From an uncultured Clostridia bacterium (GTDB taxonomy: Bacteria > Bacillota > Clostridia > TANB77 > CAG-465), in NCBI GenBank assembly GCA_934162655.1, contig CAKPJL010000036.1:1-6727 (forward strand): a stretch of DNA of 6,727 nucleotides. The letters run 5' to 3'. Position 1 is the stretch's first letter. Every line of letters begins with the position of its first letter. The translations under genes and the position numbers were made by a program. The notes under the pieces are model-generated. The model did not search any database, was not told the origin of the DNA, and saw nothing but the letters and a program-made list of their open reading frames with translations. Shown here piece by piece: positions 1 to 6,085 of this stretch.

Positions 1-560
1 ACTTTAACTAAGTCCTCTGCTTTGATGTTCATATTCTTTATATACTTAACATCTCTTGTTATATCAGAATTTAAATTAATACTATTGATTTTGCATTTAG
101 TTTTAAGTATATAGTTGGAAAAAATAGCTGTATCATTTTGCTTATATATTCTTGCTGTCTCACTATTTCCTTGAATAATTTCACCATTTTTTAGAACTAT
201 TTTTTCAACTTGTCCACTACTATCTTTTATGTAGTGATGACTAAATGCATATTTATTAAAAAAGTAATCCGCCATTAAGTGTGAAAGATATCCAAGTATA
301 ATTGGATTTTTTAAATTTTCTCTTTGTTCTTTAATAAACTTTTCATAGCTAGAAAGCTTATACTCTCTTCCATTTAAAATCACTTTACTTGCATAATGAG
401 AAACATCATAGTTATAAACTTGACTAGCATCTTTTATTATCCATCCACTATATATATCTGGCAAAACATTTCCAAATAAAAAGCTATTATAATCTATTTT
501 GTTTTTTAATTTATCACATACACATTCTGCTATATAAATATGTAGTCCCCAACTAGGCAT
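1..560 (-). CDS. Zinc-dependent phospholipase C family protein (partial, C-terminus off the left edge)
   Basis: The reading frame is open from ATG at 560 to the window edge, giving 186 codons plus 2 nt; the C-terminus is missing. My translation begins MPSWGLHIYIAE and matches the layout of the zinc-dependent phospholipase C family (PF00882 type). It has an early His (H7), an FGNVLPDI block with Asp35, an isolated His in DVSHY (H55), an HLMAD block giving the HxxxD pair H94/D98, and a following FSHH (H108/H109). These His and Asp residues are the likely zinc ligands. No signal peptide or membrane segment is visible, unlike secreted bacillary and clostridial phospholipases C, so this copy is probably cytoplasmic. 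Its substrate is unknown, and phospholipase activity should not be assumed. The start is supported by AGGGAAG 9 nt upstream and by a promoter just before it, so it is probably transcribed independently of the flavoprotein genes 74 nt upstream. Confidence 0.8.
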   Translation of the reverse strand, partial: MPSWGLHIYIAECVCDKLKNKIDYNSFLFGNVLPDIYSGWIIKDASQVYNYDVSHYASKVILNGREYKLSSYEKFIKEQRENLKNPIILGYLSHLMADYFFNKYAFSHHYIKDSSGQVEKIVLKNGEIIQGNSETARIYKQNDTAIFSNYILKTKCKINSINLNSDITRDVKYIKNMNIKAEDLVK

Positions 561-589
561 AATTTATTACTTCCCTTTCTTACAATACA

Positions 590-618
590 ATTATACTTTA
601 TACTTATAAATATTACAA
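590..618 (-). promoter_or_regulatory. Sigma-A type promoter of the phospholipase-family gene
   Basis: Read on the minus strand, TTGTAA (618-613) is followed by exactly 17 nt and then a perfect TATAAT (595-590). Transcription should start near 583, leaving a leader of roughly 20-25 nt that contains the AGGGAAG ribosome binding site (576-570) and ends at the ATG at 560. In such AT-rich DNA -10 look-alikes are common, but the combined -35, spacing and position directly before a gene make this convincing. Confidence 0.65.
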
Positions 619-633
619 GAAAAAGTGAATATT

Positions 634-1236
634 TTAATGCACTTTATTTGTATTTAATTTATATTTTTTTATTTCCTCTTTCCAGTGAATGTTTGCTAAA
701 AAAGAATATATATGTATTCCTACAAATTTTATAGTAGTGTTTAAACTTACCTGTTTGCCATACTCTAAATTATAACTAAATATTTTTATTTTGTTGTAAT
801 AGTCATAATTAATAAAAGTATATTTTTTAAAATTACTATTCCCTAATATTTCACCTGCTCCTATCTTGATGCATCCTAGAAATTCTAAACAGTTATTTTG
901 ACAAAAACACTCAACAATTCTTATAGCTATGTCATTGTGTTTTGATTCTAAAAATCCACATTGACATATTGCATATATTAAAACTTCTTTTTTACTTTCA
1001 CGCTTTTCTACATACTCAAAAAATTCCAAAAGTTTACTTGGTGGTGCATCAACATATAAAGGAAATACAAATACTACTTTGTCACTTTTATTTATATATG
1101 AAAATACCTCATCAAAGCTACTTATATATAAATTTATAATATAATACTTTTCATCTATATTTTTAATTATATCGTCTATTATAAATTTAGAATTTGAGCT
1201 ATTAAGTCTTGGACTACAATTAACAAATGTTATCAA
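634..1236 (-). CDS. Flavodoxin-fold NAD(P)H-dependent oxidoreductase-like protein
   Basis: A 200-residue protein of flavodoxin / NADPH-dependent FMN reductase type. The N-terminus MITFVNCSPRLNSSNS is a first beta strand followed by the N-x-SPR...S loop that binds the FMN phosphate. Residues 52-70 (DKVVFVFPLYVDAPPSKLL) match the second conserved block, 'sD.vvf.fPlYvda.ps.l', which shapes the flavin pocket. Residues 88-132 contain the family-like CGF..S and IGAGEIL segments. No signal peptide or clear membrane helix is seen, so it should be cytosolic. It is cysteine-rich (C7, C91, C93, C110, C112, C116, C122) but lacks the regular Cx2Cx2C cluster of its partner. It starts at TTG (1236) with AGGGAGG 9 nt upstream (1252-1246), inside the end of the preceding gene. 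The two frames overlap by 17 nt, implying translational coupling. The electron donor and substrate cannot be read from the sequence. Confidence 0.7.
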   Translation of the reverse strand: MITFVNCSPRLNSSNSKFIIDDIIKNIDEKYYIINLYISSFDEVFSYINKSDKVVFVFPLYVDAPPSKLLEFFEYVEKRESKKEVLIYAICQCGFLESKHNDIAIRIVECFCQNNCLEFLGCIKIGAGEILGNSNFKKYTFINYDYYNKIKIFSYNLEYGKQVSLNTTIKFVGIHIYSFLANIHWKEEIKKYKLNTNKVH

Positions 1237-1726
1237 TTACTAATACCTCCCTTATTTCATCAGTATTTGAAAAATATTTCATTACTGTTTTCTCACAATT
1301 AAGATTTATTTCATTTCTAGTGCATAAGCATTTAAAAATTTCTTCTTCTAATGTAGTAAAATCTCCATAAATCCAAATTGTTAATTTAATCTTTTCATCT
1401 TTTCTAGTCCTATGATGTATTTCACCTTCCCTTATAGTAAAAAAAGGTTGAACACTTCCAATTATTCTCTCTATTATTTTTTTAACATTTGCTGAATAAC
1501 AACCATTTCTTATTTTAGTAATTATTATTATTTCGTCTGATTTAATAATTTTTTCACACATATTAGATATAACATCATTTTTATGTGAACAGACCATTGG
1601 ATGCTTTACCCAACAATTAAAACATCCTATGCAACTATTTATTTTATTACCACACAGAGCTATATTATTTTTACTAAATTTTATATCATTTATTATTTTT
1701 TCATCATCACATATATATATTTTCAT
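1220..1726 (-). CDS. Iron-sulfur flavoprotein, NADPH-dependent FMN reductase family
   Basis: A 168-residue protein counted from ATG 1726. The striking feature is the cysteine cluster C32-x2-C35-x2-C38-x7-C46 (in SCIGCFNCWVKHPMVC). It matches the CX2CX2CX4-7C motif that binds a 4Fe-4S cluster in archaeal and clostridial iron-sulfur flavoproteins (Isf family). It is followed by a D-x-I segment, a SDEIIIITKI strand and a GCYSANVKKIIERI helix, as expected in this flavodoxin-like fold where the FMN sits next to the cluster. The usual N-terminal GSPR phosphate loop is replaced by CDDEKI, so the flavin site may be shared with the partner protein encoded downstream, whose frame overlaps this one by 17 nt. 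The start is uncertain: the frame can be extended to TTG 1762 (12 more residues) with only a weak AGG upstream, while ATG 1726 has no Shine-Dalgarno but places the start at the first beta strand. It probably acts in cytosolic anaerobic electron transfer; the substrate is unknown. Confidence 0.72.
   Translation of the reverse strand: MKIYICDDEKIINDIKFSKNNIALCGNKINSCIGCFNCWVKHPMVCSHKNDVISNMCEKIIKSDEIIIITKIRNGCYSANVKKIIERIIGSVQPFFTIREGEIHHRTRKDEKIKLTIWIYGDFTTLEEEIFKCLCTRNEINLNCEKTVMKYFSNTDEIREVLVIDNIC
1246..1252 (-). promoter_or_regulatory. Ribosome binding site fixing a TTG start
   Basis: AGGGAGG lies 9 nt before the TTG at 1236, within the last codons of the upstream iron-sulfur flavoprotein gene. 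It supports the TTG as a real start and suggests that ribosomes finishing the upstream gene can re-initiate here. Confidence 0.65.
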
Positions 1727-1809
1727 AATATTATAATGTGTGTTTTGAGTAGATATATACAAATTTGCCTAATAATATAAAAAATAGAAGATACAAGAAG
1801 TTTAACTTG

Positions 1810-1968
1810 TTATAGTATTTTAATTACTAGAATAACCTCGTTCTTTTTTATTTACAAGAGTATCATTGCACCTAAAATCCCAGCAACATAAATACTACTC
1901 CCATTTGATGTACTAATTCTTCAATGCAGTAAGGTCTATTTTATTGTACTTACCTCAAAGCTCACCAT
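1810..1968 (-). pseudogene. Possible decayed remnant of a prepilin-like C-terminal domain
   Basis: On the minus strand one frame from ATG 1968 to TAA 1810 reads as protein-like text broken by three in-frame stops (1936-1938, 1921-1923, 1852-1854). The best part, RISTSNGSSIYVAGILGA, has the same SNG..(L/I)YV..G..G rhythm as residues 341-354 of the prepilin-like protein encoded just upstream. The following IKKNEVIL loosely resembles that protein's LKSEVSL tail. The diagnostic RPVV block is missing between them, and nucleotide similarity looks low. This could be a dead paralogue or cassette, or a chance resemblance; I regard it as a lead only. Confidence 0.22.
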
Positions 1969-2107
1969 AAGTATACACTAAAAAACTTACCTAGTAATTT
2001 TTTAATATACTATTCTTTTTTTTAAACAAGCATAACTTAATTCAAAGATGCGTTTACATAATTATATTTACCGTTTTTTAATATTTAAATGTAGTATATT
2101 TAAATAC

Positions 2108-2150
2108 AAAAAAAGCCAGTACACTGCAATATTAATTCTGTACTAGCCTT
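2108..2150 (-). terminator. Rho-independent terminator after the prepilin-like gene
   Basis: Read on the minus strand, a 12-bp stem (arm AAGGCTAGTACA at 2150-2139, arm TGTACTGGCTT plus one T at 2123-2112) encloses a 15-nt loop and runs into a run of seven T (2114-2108). Two of the pairs are G-U wobbles that pair only in the minus-strand RNA and become C-A mismatches on the plus strand, which fixes the direction. It lies about 90 nt beyond the stop codon of the prepilin-like gene and should end that transcript before the flavoprotein genes. Confidence 0.8.
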
Positions 2151-2238
2151 ATTAATATATATTTATATTTCGTAAAATTATATACTAATTTCACTGTAAT
2201 TTATATACACTTTTAGATATTTTCATTTTGATTATTTT

Positions 2239-3405
2239 TTATTTCAATGTTACACTACCATCAGCATTTCTTGTTAAAGAAACTTCAGATTTTAGAGCAA
2301 CTACAGGACGCAAACCAATGCGGTTAATAGCGAAGCCGTTATAACCCACGAAACCACTAGATAGCACATATAACACGCCGTTACTAACAGTAGACGGAGA
2401 GGAAAGCCACATTGCATGTGCTCCTGAAGAGCTATTTAATACATATAGCGTTTCACTTGCACTAAGCATCACTGAATTAGCCCAATTTACTTCACCATTG
2501 CTACTCATTTGATAACCTTTTTCACTTGTGGCTTTTGCTTGATAATCTACACCCAGCTTATTGCTATATGATGCCATTAACATTTCTACTGTTGGTCCAC
2601 CAATTGCATAAACTGACTTATCTGTTTTATATACATTCCATACATCGGTATCTAACAGATATGCAATCTCTTTCATATTATCATCTGTACTTGAATAATT
2701 ATCAAGATATGATTTTAACCATTTTCTTGCTGGATTGCTTTCTGATATACTTTGACTTCCTTTACTATAATTTGAATCACTTGCTGCAGATTCTAACGAT
2801 GCTGATTTTGGTAAAGAAGATGATGCATTAACTATTTCACTTCCACCTTTTGTTTTTGGTATCTTATCTACTGGTATATATTCACTTGATATTAAATATA
2901 TATTTGTTCCATCTGAGTGAAATATCTTCCAGTCACTTACACCATTTGCACTGTAATTTGTTACTGTTGCTCCATAATAAGTTGAGGCATTGTCTGCCAC
3001 CTCTTTTGCTGAAATCACCTCACCTAAAGCTTCTTTTATTATTTCTTTTGTTTCATCTGCTAGAGTTGAGTCATCTCTTAGTTGTAAATTTCCCTTTTCT
3101 ACTTTAAGTTGTGTTTCAAATTCCGTACCTTTTATTGACGGTATTAAATCAGACATTCTAAATCCATCTTCATCACTAGAGTTAATATCATTTATTGTCA
3201 ATGTCGTGTCTTTTAATATTTTATTTGCTATTTGTAATCCTAGATCTGATTTAAATGTATCAAGTGACTGTACTATCTTTGCTTTTCTTGCATTAGTAAT
3301 TGGATTATTTTTTCCTAAATTTAAGATTACTGCTGATGCTAGTATTATAATAACCACTATTGTAATTACTAAAATTATTAAACTTATCCCATTTTTATTT
3401 TTCAT
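2239..3405 (-). CDS. Prepilin-like surface protein with C-terminal lectin-like (DUF6273-like) domain
   Basis: A 388-residue protein. Residues 1-6 (MKNKNG) form a short basic leader ending in Gly, followed by ISLIILVITIVVIIILASAV (7-26) and a few more nonpolar residues, the single N-terminal helix of type IV prepilin-like proteins; a prepilin peptidase would cut after G6. Position +5 is Ile instead of the usual Glu. Residues 35-150 are polar and helical. From about W159 (DWKIFHSDGTNIYLIS) to the end the layout resembles DUF6273-type extracellular domains: an early W-x-(I/V) strand, a LISSEYI strand, an ARKWL block (226-230), a late WLSSPS block (333-338) and a terminal GLRPVVAL (364-371). The start is ATG 3405, 7 nt after GGGAGG; a longer TTG-initiated frame would only translate that binding site. 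No pilus motor or peptidase genes are nearby. The function is probably surface adhesion or recognition. The last 105 nt before RPVV differ in base composition from the rest (see findings). Confidence 0.75.
   Translation of the reverse strand: MKNKNGISLIILVITIVVIIILASAVILNLGKNNPITNARKAKIVQSLDTFKSDLGLQIANKILKDTTLTINDINSSDEDGFRMSDLIPSIKGTEFETQLKVEKGNLQLRDDSTLADETKEIIKEALGEVISAKEVADNASTYYGATVTNYSANGVSDWKIFHSDGTNIYLISSEYIPVDKIPKTKGGSEIVNASSSLPKSASLESAASDSNYSKGSQSISESNPARKWLKSYLDNYSSTDDNMKEIAYLLDTDVWNVYKTDKSVYAIGGPTVEMLMASYSNKLGVDYQAKATSEKGYQMSSNGEVNWANSVMLSASETLYVLNSSSGAHAMWLSSPSTVSNGVLYVLSSGFVGYNGFAINRIGLRPVVALKSEVSLTRNADGSVTLK
2305..2409 (-). other. GC-rich, NNY-codon segment, candidate hypervariable region
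   Basis: This covers codons 333 (W) to 367 (P) of the prepilin-like gene. It is about 47% G+C (49 of 105) with eight CpG sites, while the 5' part of the same gene is near 28%. Twenty-seven of 35 codons end in C or T and nine end in C, including three AAC, two GGC, two TTC, one CGC and one TCC. Arginine is CGC or CGT here but AGA elsewhere in the gene. Such a patch at the end of a lectin-like domain is typical of a diversified or imported cassette. Variation itself cannot be seen in a single sequence. Confidence 0.45.
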
Positions 3406-3420
3406 TTGTTTTCCTCCCAA
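3406..3420 (-). promoter_or_regulatory. Ribosome binding site of the prepilin-like gene
   Basis: The minus strand reads GGGAGG, seven spacer bases, then ATG at 3405. This is the strongest Shine-Dalgarno in the window. It sets the start at 3405, because the alternative TTG at 3420 lies at the upstream edge of this same site. Confidence 0.85.
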
Positions 3421-3454
3421 AATTATTTTAAATCAATATTTTAAATAAAATCTA

Positions 3455-3480
3455 ATTATAGTATGGACTAAAAAATACAA
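3455..3480 (-). promoter_or_regulatory. Possible promoter of the prepilin-like gene
   Basis: A perfect TATAAT (3460-3455 on the minus strand) lies about 50 nt before the ATG. The nearest -35-like hexamer, TTGTAT (3480-3475), is only 14 nt away, shorter than ideal, so the -35 assignment is doubtful. A separate promoter here is plausible because the gene has its own terminator and differs in function from pgi upstream. Confidence 0.4.
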
Positions 3481-3515
3481 TACTACATAATAAATATAAA
3501 ATTGTTTTTAGTATT
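3468..3515 (-). terminator. Weak possible terminator after pgi
   Basis: A perfect 7-bp inverted repeat (AATACTA / TAGTATT at 3515-3509 and 3485-3479) begins at the pgi stop codon and is followed on the minus strand by GTATTTTTTAG. The stem is almost all A-T and the loop is 23 nt, so termination would be inefficient. Read-through from the pgi operon into the prepilin-like gene remains possible. Confidence 0.25.
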
Positions 3516-4819
3516 TATTTTTTTAATAATTCCATCATGTTTTTTTTGTAAGCTTCCACACCAGGTTGGTTAAATGGATTAACACCTAAAACATACGCTG
3601 ACAAAGCACAAGATTTTTCAAAGAAATAAATTAACTCTCCAATATTATATTCAGTAAGTTCTTCAATATTAATAACTGACACTGGAACCCCACCATTTAT
3701 ATGGGCCTTAACTGTTCCAAGAAATGCCTGCTTATTTATATAGTCTATTTCTTTTCCTGATAAATAATTTAAATTATCTTCATTTTTATCAGTTTTAGGT
3801 AATTTTATAAAACTTTTATTTAGCTCTAAATTTATGATTGTTTCAAATATATTTCTTTTTCCTTCTTGTATAAACTGCCCCATTGAATGTAGATCAGTAG
3901 TAAAAGTGGCAGAAGCAGGAAAAATTCCTTTATTTTCTTTTCCTTCTGATTCACCAAATAATTGCTTAAACCATTCATTAAAATATGTAAATGATGGTTC
4001 AAAACTAGCAAGTATTTCAATATCCTTTCCTTTATTTAGTAAGATATTACGGTATGCAACATATTTATAACAATCATTATTTAAAATATTTTTTTCATTG
4101 TAAAGGTGTGAAGCAAATAAAGCTCCATCAAGTAATTCTTGCAAATCTAGCCCCGCAACTGCAAGTGGCAAAAGCCCAACTGGTGTTAAGACAGAATATC
4201 TACCTCCAACATTATCTGGAATTACAAAAGTCTCGTATTCCTTTTCTGTTGCGATTTGCTTTAATATACCACGACTTTTATCTGTTGTAACATATATCCT
4301 CTCTGCTGCACCACTAATACCATATTTTTCCTCCATTAAAAGTTTTAATATTCTAAATGTTACAGCTGGTTCTAAAGTAGTACCAGATTTTGATATAACA
4401 TTTATTGCTATATCTTTGTCACTTACATATTCAATTAAATCCCTTAAGTATTTTCCACTTAGTGTATTTCCAGCAAAGATAATTTCTGGGAATTCTCTTT
4501 CACTTCTAGGAATCATATTAGAAAATGAATTAGAAAACATATCAATAATTGCTTTTGCACCTAAGTAAGAACCGCCAATTCCTACTACAATAAACACATC
4601 AGCTTGTTTTTTTATTTTATCTGCTGCCTTATTTATTCTCTCAATTTCCTCTTCACTAGTATCATGTGGTAAATCCATCCAACCAAGCATCTCTGAGCCT
4701 TTACCTGTTCTATTTAGCAGACTATCATCTGCACTATATATTAGCTCTTTAATATTTTCTAATTCTTCATCACTTACAAATGGTGCCATCCCGCTAAAAT
4801 CGACTTTTATACCTTGCAT
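3515..4819 (-). CDS. pgi: Glucose-6-phosphate isomerase
   Basis: A 434-residue enzyme that interconverts glucose 6-phosphate and fructose 6-phosphate in glycolysis and gluconeogenesis; it is cytosolic and usually dimeric or tetrameric. The length fits the short bacterial (Bacillus-type, about 450 aa) branch. Visible motifs are VVGIGGSYLGAKA (78-90), the phosphate-binding SKSGTT (143-148), PGI signature 1 DNVGGRYSVLTPVG (202-215, with Arg207), GESEGKE (289-295, catalytic base Glu290), HSMGQ (His311, ring opening) and signature 2 ending NPFNQPGVEAYK (414-425, with Lys425). All expected catalytic residues are present, so it should be active. The ATG at 4819 has GGGGGAG about 5 nt upstream and lies 24 nt after the glyA stop, so the two genes are very likely co-transcribed. 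Confidence 0.97.
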   Translation of the reverse strand: MQGIKVDFSGMAPFVSDEELENIKELIYSADDSLLNRTGKGSEMLGWMDLPHDTSEEEIERINKAADKIKKQADVFIVVGIGGSYLGAKAIIDMFSNSFSNMIPRSEREFPEIIFAGNTLSGKYLRDLIEYVSDKDIAINVISKSGTTLEPAVTFRILKLLMEEKYGISGAAERIYVTTDKSRGILKQIATEKEYETFVIPDNVGGRYSVLTPVGLLPLAVAGLDLQELLDGALFASHLYNEKNILNNDCYKYVAYRNILLNKGKDIEILASFEPSFTYFNEWFKQLFGESEGKENKGIFPASATFTTDLHSMGQFIQEGKRNIFETIINLELNKSFIKLPKTDKNEDNLNYLSGKEIDYINKQAFLGTVKAHINGGVPVSVINIEELTEYNIGELIYFFEKSCALSAYVLGVNPFNQPGVEAYKKNMMELLKK

Positions 4820-4843
4820 AGTTACTCCCCCTTAATAAATTAG

Positions 4844-6085
4844 TTAACAAACATATTTAGAAGTCAAGCTTTTTACTAGTTCCTTTGCTTTCCTCTTATT
4901 TTCTTCAAATACTTCTTCATCTGCTATGATATTTTTAGAAAGTGCTAAATTAATTGCTTCTGCTAAAACTATCATATCATCTTGTTTTAAACCTTTTGTA
5001 GTACAAGCAGCTGTTCCTACTCTTATTCCACTCGTAATTGTTGGTTTTTCTTTATCATTTGGAATAGCATTTTTATTGACAGTTATATTTACCTCTTCAA
5101 GAAGTGACTCTGCCTCTTTACCAGTTATATTTTTAGAAGTTAGATCTATTAACATTAAATGGTTATCTGTTCCTCCAGAAACTAATTTAAACCCTCTATT
5201 TACAAGTTCATTTGCAAGTGTTTTACAATTTAGAACTACTTGATCAATATACTCTTTAAAACTTGGATCAAGTGCTTCCTTAAAACATACAGCTTTTCCA
5301 GCAATTACATGCTCAAGTGGTCCACCTTGAATTCCTGGGAAAATAGTTTTATCAATTAATTTAGCATACTTTTCTTTGCAAAGTATTAGTCCTCCTCTTG
5401 GTCCACGAAGTGTTTTATGCGTAGTTGATGTAACAAAATCTGCATATGGTACAGGAGACATATGTGCTCCAGTGCAAACAAGTCCTGCAATATGTGCCAT
5501 ATCCACCATAAGATAAGCTCCCACTTCATCTGCTATTTTTCTAAACTTTGAAAAATCAATTATTCTTGGATAAGCACTTGCACCTGCAACTATCATTTTT
5601 GGTTTATATTCCTGTGCTTTTTTTAGCACATCATCATAATCAATATAGCCACTATCGTCTACTCCATATGATATAAAATTAAATAATTTTCCTGAAAAAT
5701 TAACCTTACTTCCATGTGTCAAATGTCCACCATTTGATAAATCCATTCCAAGTACAGTATCACCTGGTGTTAGAACAGACATATATACTGCCATATTAGC
5801 TTGTGAACCACTATGAGGTTGAACATTTGCATGTTCTGCACCAAATAACTGTTTTGCTCTTGATATTGCTAGGTTTTCAACTGTATCAACATTTATACAA
5901 CCACCATAATATCTGTGTGATGGGTATCCTTCTGCATACTTATTTGTAAGTTCACTCCCCATAGCTTCAAGTACAGCTCTTGATACAAAATTTTCTGATG
6001 CTATAAGTTCTATATTATCTCTTTGTCTTTTTCTTTCTGCTTCAATAGCTTCAAATAATTCAACATCTTCTTTTAAACTATTCAT
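4844..6085 (-). CDS. glyA: Serine hydroxymethyltransferase
   Basis: A 413-residue PLP enzyme that converts serine and tetrahydrofolate to glycine and 5,10-methylene-tetrahydrofolate, the main source of one-carbon units for purine, thymidylate and methionine synthesis. The length matches bacterial GlyA (about 410-420). It shows ELIASENFVS (26-35), TNKYAEGYPSHRYYGG (47-62), HSGSQAN (91-97), the PLP-contacting VDMAHIAG (194-201, Asp195) and the Schiff-base lysine in TSTTHKTLRGPRGG (219-232, Lys224). IRVGTAA (354-360) carries the arginine expected to bind the substrate carboxylate. Two in-frame ATGs exist: the one at 6091 is only 2 nt from the AGGGGGT ribosome binding site, while the one at 6085 is 8 nt away, so 6085 is preferred. 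It overlaps the preceding gene by 8 nt (ATGAATAG), indicating translational coupling, and leads into pgi. Confidence 0.97.
   Translation of the reverse strand: MNSLKEDVELFEAIEAERKRQRDNIELIASENFVSRAVLEAMGSELTNKYAEGYPSHRYYGGCINVDTVENLAISRAKQLFGAEHANVQPHSGSQANMAVYMSVLTPGDTVLGMDLSNGGHLTHGSKVNFSGKLFNFISYGVDDSGYIDYDDVLKKAQEYKPKMIVAGASAYPRIIDFSKFRKIADEVGAYLMVDMAHIAGLVCTGAHMSPVPYADFVTSTTHKTLRGPRGGLILCKEKYAKLIDKTIFPGIQGGPLEHVIAGKAVCFKEALDPSFKEYIDQVVLNCKTLANELVNRGFKLVSGGTDNHLMLIDLTSKNITGKEAESLLEEVNITVNKNAIPNDKEKPTITSGIRVGTAACTTKGLKQDDMIVLAEAINLALSKNIIADEEVFEENKRKAKELVKSLTSKYVC

Larger units (their letters stand above)
1727..2238. other. Gene-poor gap of about 510 nt
   Basis: No convincing complete gene is present on either strand between the prepilin-like gene and the flavoprotein pair. 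It holds the strong minus-strand terminator at 2108-2150 and a possible degraded coding fragment at 1810-1968. The 8-mer ACTTACCT occurs twice on the plus strand (1948-1955 and 1985-1992), and ATTTAAATA-like AT repeats lie near 2080-2105. A promoter for the flavoprotein pair should lie near 1730-1830, but several AT-rich -10 look-alikes there lack a good -35 at proper spacing, so none is called. I see no tRNA or recognisable riboswitch here. Confidence 0.6.

Noticed and set aside
1727..1830. Promoter for the flavoprotein pair
   Set aside because: Several TATAAT-like strings exist (for example just before 1726), but none has a credible -35 at 16-18 nt, and the closest would start transcription inside the gene.
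1793..1860. Small hairpins (ACAAG...CTTGT; GAAT...GTTC followed by T6) as terminators
   Set aside because: Stems are only 4-5 bp and not placed after a gene on the matching strand.
1921..1923. TGA read as tryptophan (alternative code) to rescue the broken frame
   Set aside because: All intact genes use TGG for Trp, and the same frame also has a TAG and a TAA, so recoding would not restore it.
1941..1992. Repeat of ACTTACCT as a CRISPR or direct-repeat element
   Set aside because: There are only two 8-nt copies in AT-rich DNA, with no regular array or longer flanking identity.
3406..3420. Extension of the prepilin-like gene to a TTG at 3420, adding five residues
   Set aside because: The added codons are the GGGAGG ribosome binding site itself, and ATG 3405 is ideally placed 7 nt after it.
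2526..3448. Plus-strand open frames opposite the prepilin-like gene
   Set aside because: They are rich in His, Leu, Tyr and Ser from reverse-reading AT-rich coding DNA, have no family-like motifs and lie wholly or mostly opposite a well-supported gene.
3832..5243. Other open frames overlapping pgi and glyA on either strand
   Set aside because: They lie inside complete, motif-rich enzymes and show no recognisable protein features.
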